From Risungbinella massiliensis (GTDB taxonomy: Bacteria > Bacillota > Bacilli > Thermoactinomycetales > Thermoactinomycetaceae), in assembly GCF_000942395.1 (NCBI RefSeq), contig NZ_LN812102.1, forward strand, positions 558,017 to 622,016: 64,000 nt of DNA, given 5' to 3'. Each line of letters starts with the position of its first letter. The stretch's first letter is position 1. A program made the translations under genes and the position numbers. The notes below the pieces were generated by a model. The model saw only the letters and a program-made list of their open reading frames with translations, made no database searches and was not told where the DNA came from. Shown here piece after piece: positions 34,617 to 44,696 of the stretch.

Positions 34617-35279
34617 GTGAAACAATCACCTAAACGAAAGCAAGTCAGAAAATCATCTCCAAAACGTGAGGTAAAACGAGAATCTTCTACTGTTACCCCT
34701 ACTCAACAAGCCTCTATGCCTAACCCTTTTTCCTTATTTCCCACTGAACCACGTAAAAGACCAGGACTTCCTGGTTCTCTTTTGTCTAACCTAAAGACAC
34801 TCGATATGGCAAAAATACTAAATGGATTCCTTACCTTTCGTACCACTCTAAAAACACTAAGTAGCTCAATCCAACAGATGGAAACCATTATGGATTCAAC
34901 TTTCCAATTTTTTGATCTAGCTCAAGGATTCTTCCCAAAGAAAAACAGACCATCTTTGGGTACTCCACCAAGAGCCAATCGTGAGAGACCAAGAGAACGA
35001 TCAAACGATGCGAGACTGATCGAGGATATCGAAGTACCTGATCTACAACTTCCTTTTGCCTCTAACAATAGGAGGCTTGCTAAAAACAGCCAATCTGGAC
35101 CAGGTAATGATAGTGGCGAGTTTTCATTTGCCAACATGCTTCAAAATATAGATATCCAGCAGGTAATGAGCATGCTACAAAATCCGATGATCCAACGGAT
35201 GTTATCGCAAATGTTTCAAGCAAAACCTGCTTCTACTTCCCAATTCATCGCTGCTTCAGAACGCAAAAGAAAAGGGTAA
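34617..35279 (+). CDS. Basic low-complexity protein, possibly spore-associated (VrrA/YqfQ-like)
   Basis: A 220-residue protein starting at GTG 34617, chosen for the GGAGG site 9 bases upstream; an upstream TTG lies before that site. The first 30 residues are Lys/Arg/Ser-rich (MKQSPKRKQVRKSSPKREVK). The middle NLKTLDMAKILNGFLTFRTTLKTL has the helical pattern seen in YqfQ/VrrA-type proteins. The tail ends in RKRKG. Family call is tentative. It is the only plus-strand gene in this sporulation block and ends at a short terminator-like repeat (35277-35305). Confidence 0.55.
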   Translation: MKQSPKRKQVRKSSPKREVKRESSTVTPTQQASMPNPFSLFPTEPRKRPGLPGSLLSNLKTLDMAKILNGFLTFRTTLKTLSSSIQQMETIMDSTFQFFDLAQGFFPKKNRPSLGTPPRANRERPRERSNDARLIEDIEVPDLQLPFASNNRRLAKNSQSGPGNDSGEFSFANMLQNIDIQQVMSMLQNPMIQRMLSQMFQAKPASTSQFIAASERKRKG

Positions 35280-35443
35280 GCCTTCTGGCATTACCCTTTT
35301 CTTTTTTCCATGGCTTGAGCGAATTGTATCTGAATCCCTGCCCTGATTCCAATGCTCAAGTTTATGGTGTATTGATTCCAAAATCTAATACAGAATATGT
35401 GAAAGAACCTCTAGTGGCAACTGCAAACGAGCCCAAAATCTTT

Positions 35444-36466
35444 TTACCACCCTTGAGCGATCTCACCTAATTCTCGCGTACGATCACGATTCATTAGATC
35501 CAAAACAGCTTGTGCCGGTTCTTTGTTAGAGAATAAGACAGCATAGAGTTGTTCGGTAATAGGCATTTCTACTTCATACCGAGCTGCTAAGGCATAAGCT
35601 GCTTGGGTAGTACGAACACCTTCCACAACCATCCCCATCTTCTCTAATACTTGATCCAAGGGAATACCTTGGCTAATCATATTACCAGCACGCCAATTTC
35701 GGCTATGCTTGGATGTACACGTCACCACAAGGTCTCCCACTCCTGCTAAACCAACAAAAGTACTGTGCTGGGCACCCATTGCAAAGCCGAGACGAGCAAT
35801 CTCAGCCAAACCTCTTGTCATCAATGCTGCTTTGGCATTATCTCCAAACTGGAGGCCATCTGCCAATCCTGCTGCAAGCGCAATAATATTTTTTAAAGCT
35901 CCTCCGACTTCTACTCCTACTAAGTCCGAATTCGTATAAACACGGAAGTATTGATTCATAAAATAATTTTGGGCACGTTCAGCTGCAAATCGATGTTCGG
36001 ATGCTACCACTACTGTAGTAGGACAACGATTAATCACTTCTTCAGCATGACTTGGACCTGACAACGCCACAATACGTTCTGCGTGACGAGGTAATTCTTC
36101 TGCTAGCACTTCTGAGATACGTTTCCAAGTGTCTACCTCAAATCCTTTCGTTGCATGAACTACTAAAGCTTCATGTTTTAGGTAAGGTTCTACTTGCAAC
36201 GCTACCTCACGCATGGAATGAGAAGGAACTACAAACAATACCATCGGCTTATCTTGAACTACTTCTCGTAAGGAAGAAGAAGCCTGAATATTGGAATGAA
36301 TCGTAACATCTGGTAAATATTTTTGATTGCTACGGTGCTCGTTGATTTCGGTCACTAATTCCTTACGTCTTGCCCACAAATGAACTTGGTGCCCGTTTTC
36401 AGCTAGTACGTTCGCTAGAACTGTTCCCCAACTACCAGCACCAATCACAGCGACTCTTTTCTCCAT
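35444..36466 (-). CDS. gpsA: Glycerol-3-phosphate dehydrogenase [NAD(P)+]
   Basis: Makes sn-glycerol-3-phosphate for phospholipids. 340 residues from ATG 36466, chosen for GGGAGAG upstream. Rossmann motif VAVIGAGSWGTVLANVLAENG; catalytic region GGALKNIIALAAGLADGL with the conserved lysine. Last gene of der-plsY-gpsA; its product is the substrate of PlsY. Confidence 0.97.
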   Translation of the reverse strand: MEKRVAVIGAGSWGTVLANVLAENGHQVHLWARRKELVTEINEHRSNQKYLPDVTIHSNIQASSSLREVVQDKPMVLFVVPSHSMREVALQVEPYLKHEALVVHATKGFEVDTWKRISEVLAEELPRHAERIVALSGPSHAEEVINRCPTTVVVASEHRFAAERAQNYFMNQYFRVYTNSDLVGVEVGGALKNIIALAAGLADGLQFGDNAKAALMTRGLAEIARLGFAMGAQHSTFVGLAGVGDLVVTCTSKHSRNWRAGNMISQGIPLDQVLEKMGMVVEGVRTTQAAYALAARYEVEMPITEQLYAVLFSNKEPAQAVLDLMNRDRTRELGEIAQGW

Positions 36467-36550
36467 AGTAGACTCTCCCTTACCAAACAAAATACGTATA
36501 GCTCTTTCGATCCGCTAGCAAGAGCAGCAAGAAAAAAAGAAATCGCAAAG

Positions 36551-37141
36551 CTAAATTTTTCGTTCTTTCCCTTGAAATAAGTTCTTCAAATTTTCGCGAT
36601 GGCGATAAACAGCCAAAGCTGTCAATACCAGACTAAGGTATAAATAGGTATTAGGATAACTATCAAATGCAATTCCAATCGGCACACCAGCAGTATAAAC
36701 AAGAGAACCTAGCGATACATAGCGACTAATAACAATAAAGAGGATAGCCAAAACACCGGCAATGATCGCTGCTGTAAAAGAAAGAAGTACTGTTACTCCG
36801 ATCGTAGTCGCAATCCCTTTACCTCCACGAAAACCCAGGTATACTGGCCAATTATGACCTACAACAGCTAATACACCAGCTAACATCCAGATGGTCTGGT
36901 TTTCCGTATTAAGGAGCATCGCAACCCCAACTGCGGACATCCCTTTTAAAGCATCCAAGACAAAAACAAAAGCAGCTGGTCCTTTTCCTAATACCCGTAA
37001 GGTATTAGTTGCACCCGCATTTCCGCTTCCATGTTCTCGAATGTCAATATTTTGCATGCGTTTGGCAATGAAATAACTAAAACTAACCGATCCAATTAAA
37101 TAAGATAAGAGCAGCGGAAGAACAATTGTGATTCCCCACAT
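36551..37141 (-). CDS. plsY: Acyl-phosphate:glycerol-3-phosphate acyltransferase
   Basis: A 196-residue membrane enzyme with about five helices that makes lysophosphatidate from G3P. Motifs: GSVSFSYFIAKR (first), GSGNAGATNTLRVLGKG (second, about 38-54) and GHNWPVYLGFRGGKGIATTIG (about 94-114). Between der and gpsA, so lipid precursor synthesis and use are adjacent. Confidence 0.95.
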   Translation of the reverse strand: MWGITIVLPLLLSYLIGSVSFSYFIAKRMQNIDIREHGSGNAGATNTLRVLGKGPAAFVFVLDALKGMSAVGVAMLLNTENQTIWMLAGVLAVVGHNWPVYLGFRGGKGIATTIGVTVLLSFTAAIIAGVLAILFIVISRYVSLGSLVYTAGVPIGIAFDSYPNTYLYLSLVLTALAVYRHRENLKNLFQGKERKI

Positions 37142-37237
37142 AAATAGTATCTCTCTCCCTAAACATTTTTTCTAGTTGTTCACAAAAGAATAGATGCTGC
37201 TCACAGTCTAGCAAGCGAGCAGCTTGTTTCTTCAAAT

Positions 37238-38557
37238 CTAATCCTTTTTCTTTTTACGTAAAACGAGCCGCATTGGCGTTCCTTCAAACGTAAACGCTTG
37301 ACGCAACTGATTCTCCAGATAACGCATATAGCTAAAGTGTGCAAGCTCTGGGTCATTACAGAACAAAACAAACGTAGGTGGTTTAACCGAAACTTGTGTA
37401 GCGTAATTGACTCTAAAACGTCTTCCTTTATCAGAAGGCGCAGGAGTCATCATCATTGCATCATGAATCACTTGATTCAGTACTGGAGTGGCAATTCTCA
37501 TAGAATGAGATTCTGCTACTTCTACTACTTTTGGCAAGATCTTTTGTACTCTTTGTTTGGTTTTTGCTGAGACAAATACAGAAGGAGCATACGTCATAAA
37601 TTGAAACTCTTCTTTTACTTCTTTACGATAACGATCTAGCGTCTTGTCGTCTTTTTCTACTGCATCCCACTTATTGACCACAAAGATTGCAGCTCTTCCT
37701 GCTTCATGAGCATATCCTGCAATTTTTTTATCTTGTTCTGCAATACCACGCTCTCCATCAATCACGATCAAGCAAACATCAGAACGCTCAATGGCACGAA
37801 GAGCACGGAGTACACTATACTTTTCAATAGATTCATATACCTTCCCACGTTTGCGAAGACCTGCTGTGTCGATCAAGACGAAATTTTGCCCATCCACTTC
37901 AAAAGGGGTATCGATCGCATCACGAGTTGTACCGGCTACTGGAGAGACGATTACTCGCTCTTCACCTAGAATCGCATTTACAAGAGAAGACTTCCCTACG
38001 TTCGGACGACCAATTAGTGATACACGAATCGTATCTTCTTCGTACTCATCATCCTCTTTTTCTGGGAAAAGGTCTACCACTGCATCAAGTAGATCACCGG
38101 TTCCAAGCCCATGGAGGGAAGAAATCCCATATACATGCTCAAAGCCAAGTTGATAGAATTCATATACAGAATCCATATGCTTCACATCATCGACTTTGTT
38201 AACTGCCACTACTACTGGCTTATTGGAACGATGTAGCAGATTGGCTACCTCTTCATCGCTACCTGTTAGACCAGTTCTCCCCTCTGTCATAAACAGAATA
38301 ACATCTGCCTCTTCAATTGCCAGTTCCGCTTGGGTACGGATATGCAAGAGAATTTCATCTTGTTCTCCAAACTCCAAACCACCTGTATCAATAAGATGAA
38401 ATTCCTTCCCATTCCATTCTGATCGACAGTAAATTCGATCTCTTGTAATACCAGGAAGATCCTCTACAATAGCAATTCTCTCTCCAGCTAAACGGTTAAA
38501 AATAGTTGATTTTCCTACATTAGGTCGTCCTACAATGGCTACAACAGGTAAACTCAT
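37238..38557 (-). CDS. der: Ribosome-assembly GTPase Der (EngA)
   Basis: A 439-residue tandem GTPase acting in 50S maturation. Two G domains are visible: [14 protein letters not shown] (residues about 9-22) with DTGGLE, NKVD; and [16 protein letters not shown] (about 180-195) with [14 protein letters not shown]. The C-terminal KH-like domain ends in a lysine run. ATG 38557 is 9 bases from GAGGA; the TTG two codons earlier is too close. Confidence 0.96.
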   Translation of the reverse strand: MSLPVVAIVGRPNVGKSTIFNRLAGERIAIVEDLPGITRDRIYCRSEWNGKEFHLIDTGGLEFGEQDEILLHIRTQAELAIEEADVILFMTEGRTGLTGSDEEVANLLHRSNKPVVVAVNKVDDVKHMDSVYEFYQLGFEHVYGISSLHGLGTGDLLDAVVDLFPEKEDDEYEEDTIRVSLIGRPNVGKSSLVNAILGEERVIVSPVAGTTRDAIDTPFEVDGQNFVLIDTAGLRKRGKVYESIEKYSVLRALRAIERSDVCLIVIDGERGIAEQDKKIAGYAHEAGRAAIFVVNKWDAVEKDDKTLDRYRKEVKEEFQFMTYAPSVFVSAKTKQRVQKILPKVVEVAESHSMRIATPVLNQVIHDAMMMTPAPSDKGRRFRVNYATQVSVKPPTFVLFCNDPELAHFSYMRYLENQLRQAFTFEGTPMRLVLRKKKKD

Positions 38558-38709
38558 ATCCAAAAATCCTCACTTTTCTCTAACTTACACTTCCACTTAT
38601 ATTATCTAGAAAAAGGACAAGAATCAACTAACATCTAAAAGCCCTTGCAAAACGGAAACTCAAAACTCTTCATTGATAGCGATTGTGTCAAGGTCGAGGA
38701 ACCATCTGA

Positions 38710-39384
38710 TCAAGATTTTCGAAATATATAGCTTCTGCACATGAGAACATGCTTCCTAAGGTTTCCAAATAATTTCTTTAAGCGACTGATAGAAACCGGT
38801 ACAAGCCAATCTCGTTTTAAAAATGATTCTACGATCACAAACCATGAAAACGCCACTGTTACTTGGCTCAAAAAAATGGAAGTCCCAAATGTGATAATCT
38901 CTCCGCCATCTAATGCCCGAATTGTATCTGCTAAGTGCGTATACAAAAGGATATGAAAGAAAAAGGACCATCTCTCTACATGTGTGCTACCTAACAGATA
39001 GGCGCACAAAAAGGAAATTCCAAGCTGGATCCACCAAAGCCAGGACGAGTAGGAATTTGGATAAATTTGATTTAGATAGTTCCAAAACGAGAACACTGCT
39101 CCCAATATCGCAGATCCACCTAATACAAAGAATCCCTTTTTGGTTGATAGTTGATACACCAAAGTAAAGCATACAATCATCAAAATCAACATCGTAATGT
39201 GTACTAAAAATCGATCCGTAACAGGGACTGCTGGTAACATATAGAGAAAGAAGCATGCGACAAGTAAATATAAGATGTGTCTCCTAGAAGTTTGCTTCTT
39301 TGGATATAGAGAAGTAAACCACCCAGTTCCAAACAATATCAGGAGAGAAAGGGTAACCACCAAATGTAGATTTTCGATCAACAT
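38710..39384 (-). CDS. Polytopic membrane protein, YphA position
   Basis: A 224-residue protein with about seven hydrophobic helices and a basic C-terminal tail (RLKKLFGNLRKHVLMCRS). ATG 39384 is chosen for AAGGA 9 bases upstream. It lies between rpsA and der, the place of yphA in B. subtilis, which also encodes a membrane protein of unknown role. Homology to YphA is inferred from position only. Confidence 0.65.
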   Translation of the reverse strand: MLIENLHLVVTLSLLILFGTGWFTSLYPKKQTSRRHILYLLVACFFLYMLPAVPVTDRFLVHITMLILMIVCFTLVYQLSTKKGFFVLGGSAILGAVFSFWNYLNQIYPNSYSSWLWWIQLGISFLCAYLLGSTHVERWSFFFHILLYTHLADTIRALDGGEIITFGTSIFLSQVTVAFSWFVIVESFLKRDWLVPVSISRLKKLFGNLRKHVLMCRSYIFRKS

Positions 39385-39430
39385 CTTATCAATCCTTTTA
39401 AACATTGTTCTCTTTAGTTTGTCTAAAAGG

Positions 39431-39462
39431 AAAAGAGCCACTCACTAAGAGTAGCTCTTTTT
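39431..39462 (-). terminator. Terminator of rpsA
   Basis: Stem AAAGAGCTACTC/GAGTGGCTCTTT on the minus strand, followed by TCCTTTT. Confidence 0.75.
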
Positions 39463-39469
39463 TTATGAA

Positions 39470-40636
39470 TTAGTCGTTTTTCAGTTTACGAAGTTCTGGA
39501 TAAACATCTCCAAGTGTTACCCCTAAACCTGTATTTGTCATCGGATCGACTTCTTCTTGTTTCTTTTCAACCTTTTTTGGTTTTTCTACTTTTGGTTCCA
39601 ACTCTTTCATGCTAAGGCTAATACGTTGCTGGTCGGCTTTCACATCCAACACTTTTGCCTCTACTTCTTGCCCTTCTTTTAATACCTCTTGTGGTGTTTC
39701 AATACGATGCTGGGAAATCTGGGAAATATGAACCAATCCTTCTACACCAGGTAGCAATTCCACAAACGCACCAAACGAAGCAAGACGTTTTACAGTTCCT
39801 TTTACGACAGCACCTGCATGTATTTCTTTTGCTGCTTTATCCCAAGGACCTTCTTGAGTTTCTTTCATGCTGAGGCTGATTTTACCGTTGGCCAAATCTA
39901 CTTTCAGTACTTTTACTTGTACTTTATCTCCTTCAGATAACACTTCTGATGGATGACCTACGTGGCTCCAAGCAATCTCAGATACGTGAACTAGACCATC
40001 TACTCCACCGATATCTACAAATGCACCGAAATCTGTCAAGCGTTGAACTGTACCCTCGCGTACTTCCCCTACTTGTAAGTTGCTTAAAACTTGCTCTTTT
40101 TGGCGAGCAGCTTCTTCCTCTAGTACAGCACGATGAGACAAGATACATTTCTTTTTCTCTTGATCTAATTCCACTATTTTCAGGGTCAGTTCTTTCCCTT
40201 TATAATCAGAGAAATCCTCGACAAAGAAGTTTTCTACGAGCGATGCAGGAATAAATCCACGTACCCCGAGATCAACTACGAGACCACCTTTTACAACATC
40301 CGCTACTTTTGCAGTAATCACTTCACCAGACTCGAATTTGGCAGGAAGTACTTCCCATGCCTTTTCTGAATCTACTGCTTTTTTGGAGACGATTAATTGA
40401 TCTTCTTCTCCCAAGCGAATCACTTTCACGCTCAGCTCGTCTCCTTCTGCTACTACATCTGCAACTTGATCTAAGTGAAGCACAGAGACTTCGGAGATGG
40501 GTAGAACTGCTTCTGATTTATAACCAACATCTAATAAAGCTTGATTTGCCTCTACTTTTACTACTTTCCCCTTTACTAAGTCCCCTACTTGAAAAGAAGA
40601 TACTTGCTCTAATTCTGTCTTTAATTCTTCTGTCAT
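39470..40636 (-). CDS. rpsA: 30S ribosomal protein S1 homologue
   Basis: A 388-residue RNA-binding protein with four S1 domains, at about residues 17-86, 103-168, 189-257 and 274-343, recognisable by G..V.G.V and the FVD/FVE..G.EGLVH pattern in domains 3 and 4. This four-domain form is the Firmicute YpfD type, which is not essential for translation initiation as in E. coli. Start follows AAGGAGG. Acidic/lysine-rich C-terminal tail. Confidence 0.95.
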   Translation of the reverse strand: MTEELKTELEQVSSFQVGDLVKGKVVKVEANQALLDVGYKSEAVLPISEVSVLHLDQVADVVAEGDELSVKVIRLGEEDQLIVSKKAVDSEKAWEVLPAKFESGEVITAKVADVVKGGLVVDLGVRGFIPASLVENFFVEDFSDYKGKELTLKIVELDQEKKKCILSHRAVLEEEAARQKEQVLSNLQVGEVREGTVQRLTDFGAFVDIGGVDGLVHVSEIAWSHVGHPSEVLSEGDKVQVKVLKVDLANGKISLSMKETQEGPWDKAAKEIHAGAVVKGTVKRLASFGAFVELLPGVEGLVHISQISQHRIETPQEVLKEGQEVEAKVLDVKADQQRISLSMKELEPKVEKPKKVEKKQEEVDPMTNTGLGVTLGDVYPELRKLKND

Positions 40637-40727
40637 GACAGATGCCTCCTTGAGTTCAATTAGCATGTATATAGTAAAGATCAACGGAAAAGTAGGTGTA
40701 TATTGATCACCTGTGCCATTGACCGGA

Positions 40728-41321
40728 TTACCTGTGTTGATCTTTTAGTTGTTGGATTCGCTTTATAACCTCATCTGTCACTTTACGAATTCCTTCAGAA
40801 TCCATCTTCCCAGATTCATTGAGGTATGAATCCAATTCTAGCGGTTCTCCAAAAACTACTTTCATCTTACGAAACAAACGATATTCTCCTACAATTGCAG
40901 TAGGAATGATAGGTGCTTTCCCTTTACTTGCGATCAATACAAAACCTGTATGAAATTTACCTAGTTCCCCTGTTTTACTACGAGTGCCTTCAGGAAAGAT
41001 TCCCATCAGCTTTTCCTCTTTGAGAATCTGAATAGAACGCCGAATTGCTTGTGTATCCGACCCATCACGCTTGACCGGAAAAGCGCACAAATGAGGCATC
41101 ACTTTACCGATAATCGGCATGCGAAATAATTCTTCTTTTGCCATAAAATAAATCTCACGTTTTATGGCACCACCAACTAGAGGGGGATCGAAGTTATTTA
41201 TGTGATTACAACAAACAACTGCTCGCTTATCAGTAGGGACGTGTTCACTCCCAATTACCTCAAATCGATAAAAAAGGAGCAAAAAGTATTTGAAACTATC
41301 TCTAACCAATCGATAAATCAT
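40728..41321 (-). CDS. plsC: 1-acyl-sn-glycerol-3-phosphate acyltransferase
   Basis: Second acyl transfer in phosphatidate synthesis, at the membrane. The HX4D motif is NHINNFD (about residues 39-45) and the substrate motif FPEGTRSK (about 110-117). 197 residues from ATG 41321; a GTG at 41333 would overlap cmk by 11 bp. Either way it is translationally coupled to cmk. Confidence 0.94.
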   Translation of the reverse strand: MIYRLVRDSFKYFLLLFYRFEVIGSEHVPTDKRAVVCCNHINNFDPPLVGGAIKREIYFMAKEELFRMPIIGKVMPHLCAFPVKRDGSDTQAIRRSIQILKEEKLMGIFPEGTRSKTGELGKFHTGFVLIASKGKAPIIPTAIVGEYRLFRKMKVVFGEPLELDSYLNESGKMDSEGIRKVTDEVIKRIQQLKDQHR

Positions 41322-41322
41322 T

Positions 41323-41988
41323 TTACTCTTCACCGCCCATTTTGGTGCGACAAAGTACCAAGATTTTCTCTACCACTTGTGGAATGGTCATCTGGGTTGT
41401 ATCTAACAAATAAGCATCCTCTGCCTGTATAAGCGGAGAAAATTCCCGTGTCTGATCATTTAGATCACGTGCTGCAATTTCTGTTTTTAATGTTTCTAAA
41501 TCGACAGAAAGCCCTTTTTGAGCTAGATCCTCTAATCTTCTTTTTGCTCGTTCTTCAATAGAAGCAGTCAGAAACACTTTTAGATCAGCGTTTGGTAAAA
41601 CATGACTACCAATATCACGACCATCCATGACGACGCTTTCTTGTTCTGCGATCTCTTGTTGTTTTACGACAAGAGCCTGACGGACTCTAGGCATCGTTGC
41701 AATGGTAGAGGCGAGGTTGGATACATCCGGAGACCGAAGCTCATCTGTCAAGACTCGACCATTTACGATCACCCCTTGAGGATGAAGTGAAAAATGTGAA
41801 TTTTGAGCTAATTGATATGCTTTTGGTTCACTAACCTGGCCGCCTTCTTGTAGAATCATCCAGGCAATCGCACGATACATCGCACCCGAATCTACGAAAG
41901 TAAATCCTAAATTTTTCGCCACTTGACGAGCAACCGTGCTTTTTCCAGCACCAGCTGGTCCATCAATTGCAACTTGGAACCTTTTCAT
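41323..41988 (-). CDS. cmk: Cytidylate kinase
   Basis: Phosphorylates CMP and dCMP. 221 residues. P-loop is IDGPAGAGKSTVARQVAK (about 7-24); DGRDIGSHV and ARDLNDQTREFSPL are conserved CMP-binding and lid regions. cmk-plsC-rpsA order is as in many Firmicutes. Confidence 0.96.
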   Translation of the reverse strand: MKRFQVAIDGPAGAGKSTVARQVAKNLGFTFVDSGAMYRAIAWMILQEGGQVSEPKAYQLAQNSHFSLHPQGVIVNGRVLTDELRSPDVSNLASTIATMPRVRQALVVKQQEIAEQESVVMDGRDIGSHVLPNADLKVFLTASIEERAKRRLEDLAQKGLSVDLETLKTEIAARDLNDQTREFSPLIQAEDAYLLDTTQMTIPQVVEKILVLCRTKMGGEE

Positions 41989-42380
41989 CGACTACTTGTC
42001 CTCTCCTACAAACTAACGGTCATAAAGAAAACGAGCAGGTCACAACCTGCTCGTTGGATCAACTTACTCACTCTAGAAAATCCAGACCGCGCGTCGTTCG
42101 ACCAAAACTCAAAGATATGTATCATCGCGAAAAATTGTTTCATATCGAAACAACATACAATTTCACTTGTTTTGAGAATAACATAAAATATTCATACTTG
42201 CAATGAAAACAATTCTTAAGCTGGTAAAATAAAGTGAAACTTCATTTAGTAAAAGTCTCCTTTTATCTCCACCAATGTTTGTTCATCTTATAAGAAATTT
42301 ATGGGCAGATACCCACTTACCGTTTGGAGGTAGGGATTTACTGCCCATTTGAACCAACTCCGTCTTTCCATTTCTTACAT
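41989..42380 (-). other. 392-bp gene-free stretch with two hairpins
   Basis: Between ypeB and cmk. A 10-bp stem AACGAGCAGG/CCTGCTCGTT (42029-42055) followed by TTCTTT on the minus strand looks like a terminator or attenuator ahead of cmk. A second nested hairpin with TGGGCAG/CTGCCCA outer arms (42302-42347) lies just downstream of ypeB and may end it. The rest is AT-rich and I see no gene in it. Confidence 0.5.
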
Positions 42381-43730
42381 TTAAATTTGATTTGTGTTCT
42401 CTTTTTTAATTTGTTCTACCATCTCTTCATCCCCAGTATCTGCGTTGATAAATACACGATACTGGTCGTCATTTAATAACCCTAAGAACTCGTAGCAAAG
42501 CACACCTTTGTTGTTTTTATTATATACATAAGCCAGATTCGATTTTTGAATTTGAAGACGAGAGCTTACCTGTTTTTGAGCTTCTTCTTTTGATAATTTG
42601 GGTTTGGTAGGCAAATTTTTCACTTGATTGAATATAAATTCGTCTGCTTGAATCCCCAATATCTCTCCGTTATCCAAGGCCACTTTGATCGAAGCTGCCT
42701 CTGGGTAAACAAGTATTCCATTGTGATTTCGTACCATGTTAAACGAGATGGTATTTTGGCCTTTGTCATACGAGATTGGGACCATATTCGGGATATTTAG
42801 ATTCGCTAACATTTCAGTTGCTTGTGCTTGTGCTTGTTCCATCGATAACATTGTTTTTTTCACTGGACGATCATAGAGTAACCATGAGATATACCCACCC
42901 ATTTGGGTCATATCAGCATTCACTTCTCCGTGTTTCCCCTGGAATGTGATACTATATGTAGGATAATCTCCTTTTGGATTGGCAACCACTTTTATCTTTT
43001 TTGGATTTACTTCTAATGCTTGGGCAAACTTCTGTCTTGCTTGTTCTGCTGTGATTTTCGGACCAACTTTGATATTGCCTTTTTCACGACGGCGTACTTC
43101 CATGTTGTTTACGGTAGGACCCCAGTCTACTTCTTGAAATTGCTCTACCATCTTATCTACTTCGCGAAAACCATCAATAATGGTATTATCCATTACTTTA
43201 TCTTCTGTAGCAGTCGCTAGTTCTACATCCATCCATCGCAGATTCTTACCCAACACTTCACTTTGAGTGCTTTGTAATTTATCCCGAATATTGGTTGCAT
43301 TTTGATACAGTGAGTTTAGCGTTTGATATTCTTTCTCTGTTAGCGGCTCTTTCTCTAAATCTCGTACTCCTACATCAAAAGCGAACGACCCCATATGACT
43401 TAAAAACTTCTCTGCTTGGTCGAATGGAACGATAGTCATTGGAAGCATCGTCAAATTTTGATGAGCTGCATAACTCAGTCGCCAAACATTACTCATAGAA
43501 GTACTCATCTGTTTACGAGAATTAATCGCTAGTGTCTTTCCGACTTCTTTTTGCAAAGAATCCATGTGATCATTTAACTCATGAAATGCACGTTGATACT
43601 GGTTTTCTGCTTTGATTAAGATGGAACTTTTGTCTTGGTATTCTTGGTATCCCCAAATACCGGTTCCAATTAGAGCAACCAAGGTTATGGGAAACAAAAT
43701 ACCTGCTATTGTTCGATACAAACCAAACAC
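42381..43730 (-). CDS. ypeB: Germination protein YpeB
   Basis: A 449-residue spore protein that stabilises and localises the cortex hydrolase SleB. One N-terminal membrane helix (IAGILFPITLVALIGTGIW), then a helical domain and C-terminal PepSY-like repeats with VNADMTQMGGYISWLLYDRP and VSSRLQIQKSNLAYVYNKN. It starts 2 bp after sleB, the usual coupling. Expected to be made in the forespore; no promoter was assigned. Confidence 0.95.
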   Translation of the reverse strand: MFGLYRTIAGILFPITLVALIGTGIWGYQEYQDKSSILIKAENQYQRAFHELNDHMDSLQKEVGKTLAINSRKQMSTSMSNVWRLSYAAHQNLTMLPMTIVPFDQAEKFLSHMGSFAFDVGVRDLEKEPLTEKEYQTLNSLYQNATNIRDKLQSTQSEVLGKNLRWMDVELATATEDKVMDNTIIDGFREVDKMVEQFQEVDWGPTVNNMEVRRREKGNIKVGPKITAEQARQKFAQALEVNPKKIKVVANPKGDYPTYSITFQGKHGEVNADMTQMGGYISWLLYDRPVKKTMLSMEQAQAQATEMLANLNIPNMVPISYDKGQNTISFNMVRNHNGILVYPEAASIKVALDNGEILGIQADEFIFNQVKNLPTKPKLSKEEAQKQVSSRLQIQKSNLAYVYNKNNKGVLCYEFLGLLNDDQYRVFINADTGDEEMVEQIKKENTNQI

Positions 43731-43732
43731 CT

Positions 43733-44206
43733 CTATTTACAGAAAATATGTTTTCCTATCTTTTTTACTTGGGGACGCGACCAGATCCATTTAGAAGTAG
43801 CCGTTACTGGATTAAAGTAATAACAACAACCAATTGCTGGATCTTGTCCATTTATTGCATCTCGTACCGCTTGTTTGGCTCTCTCATTCGGTGTGAGCCA
43901 GATCTGTCCATCCGCAACTGCGGTAAATGCTCCTGGCTGAAAGATCACTCCTGAAACGGTATCAGGAAACTTCTCACTTTCTAACCGATTTAAAATAACC
44001 GCCGCAACTGCAACCTGTCCTATGTAAGGCTCTCCTCTTGCCTCACCATACACGGCATTGGCCATTAATTTGAGGTCATTCGCTGAGAACCCTTTGCTAC
44101 TTATTCCCGCGTTGGCTGCTTCGGTCGAGCCAGTGCTAGGTAACAAACAGCATCCAATCACGACCATCACGAAAAAGACCCAACGCATATAGCTCTTTTT
44201 CAACAC
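43733..44206 (-). CDS. sleB: Spore cortex-lytic enzyme SleB, short form without a peptidoglycan-binding domain
   Basis: A 157-residue protein: signal peptide (RWVFFVMVVIGCCLLPSTGSTEA) and then the Hydrolase_2 lytic transglycosylase domain, with the catalytic Glu in VYGEARGEP and closing GCCYYFNPVTATSKWIW. B. subtilis SleB has an N-terminal peptidoglycan-binding domain before this; here none is present. The start at GTG 44206 is chosen because GAGGAAGG lies 7 bases upstream. Pairing with ypeB supports SleB rather than CwlJ. Confidence 0.88.
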   Translation of the reverse strand: MLKKSYMRWVFFVMVVIGCCLLPSTGSTEAANAGISSKGFSANDLKLMANAVYGEARGEPYIGQVAVAAVILNRLESEKFPDTVSGVIFQPGAFTAVADGQIWLTPNERAKQAVRDAINGQDPAIGCCYYFNPVTATSKWIWSRPQVKKIGKHIFCK

Positions 44207-44276
44207 GAAACAACCTTCCTCTCGTTTTTCGAATTTGGTCATAGTCTTTGCGAGGAAGGTAACGACTATTCTAGAA

Positions 44277-44311
44277 CAAAAAAAGATGAGCCAATAAAAG
44301 CTCATCTTCGT
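44277..44311 (-). terminator. Terminator after the small zinc-ribbon-like gene
   Basis: Stem AAGATGAGC/GCTCATCTT followed by seven Us on the minus strand. Confidence 0.88.
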
Positions 44312-44318
44312 AGTTATA

Positions 44319-44486
44319 TTAAGGTAATTTCTCTACTTGTACATCAAAGTCTTCTTCATTATCACAAAGACAGCGCTTAAATCCAGTCTCCATTTTTCCT
44401 TTTTTCATTCGACCTTTTAAAATAAAGCGCTCACCACATTTTTTGCATCGAACATCAACAATATAGCGATTTTCACTTCTTAACAA
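44319..44486 (-). CDS. Small cysteine-motif (zinc-ribbon-like) protein
   Basis: A 55-residue product read on the minus strand, probably starting at TTG 44486, 8 bases from a GGAG site. CKKCGERF (CXXC) and RCLCDN (CXC) could hold one zinc; the rest is basic (FILKGRMKKGKMETGFKR) then acidic (EEDFDVQVEKLP). Not assigned to a family. Its own terminator follows directly, so it is an independent unit. Confidence 0.6.
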   Translation of the reverse strand: MLRSENRYIVDVRCKKCGERFILKGRMKKGKMETGFKRCLCDNEEDFDVQVEKLP

Positions 44487-44696
44487 AGCAACCACTCCAC
44501 ATAATCATAATTGATAAAAAGTCCAATTCTTGTGCATCCAATCAAAAAAATCTATTTTGGGTATTGATACGAATTACCTCTCTAGTATGGACGTAAAAGA
44601 AGGAATTCCATACCAGAAAGGCGAAAATGATGAAAAATTTGTGAAAAAGATCGACATACATTTTCTTTTTTTCAATCTATTTTGTATGATAGTAGG

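Noticed and set aside
37706-38399. Several plus-strand frames opposite der
   Set aside because: Antisense shadows of a conserved GTPase.
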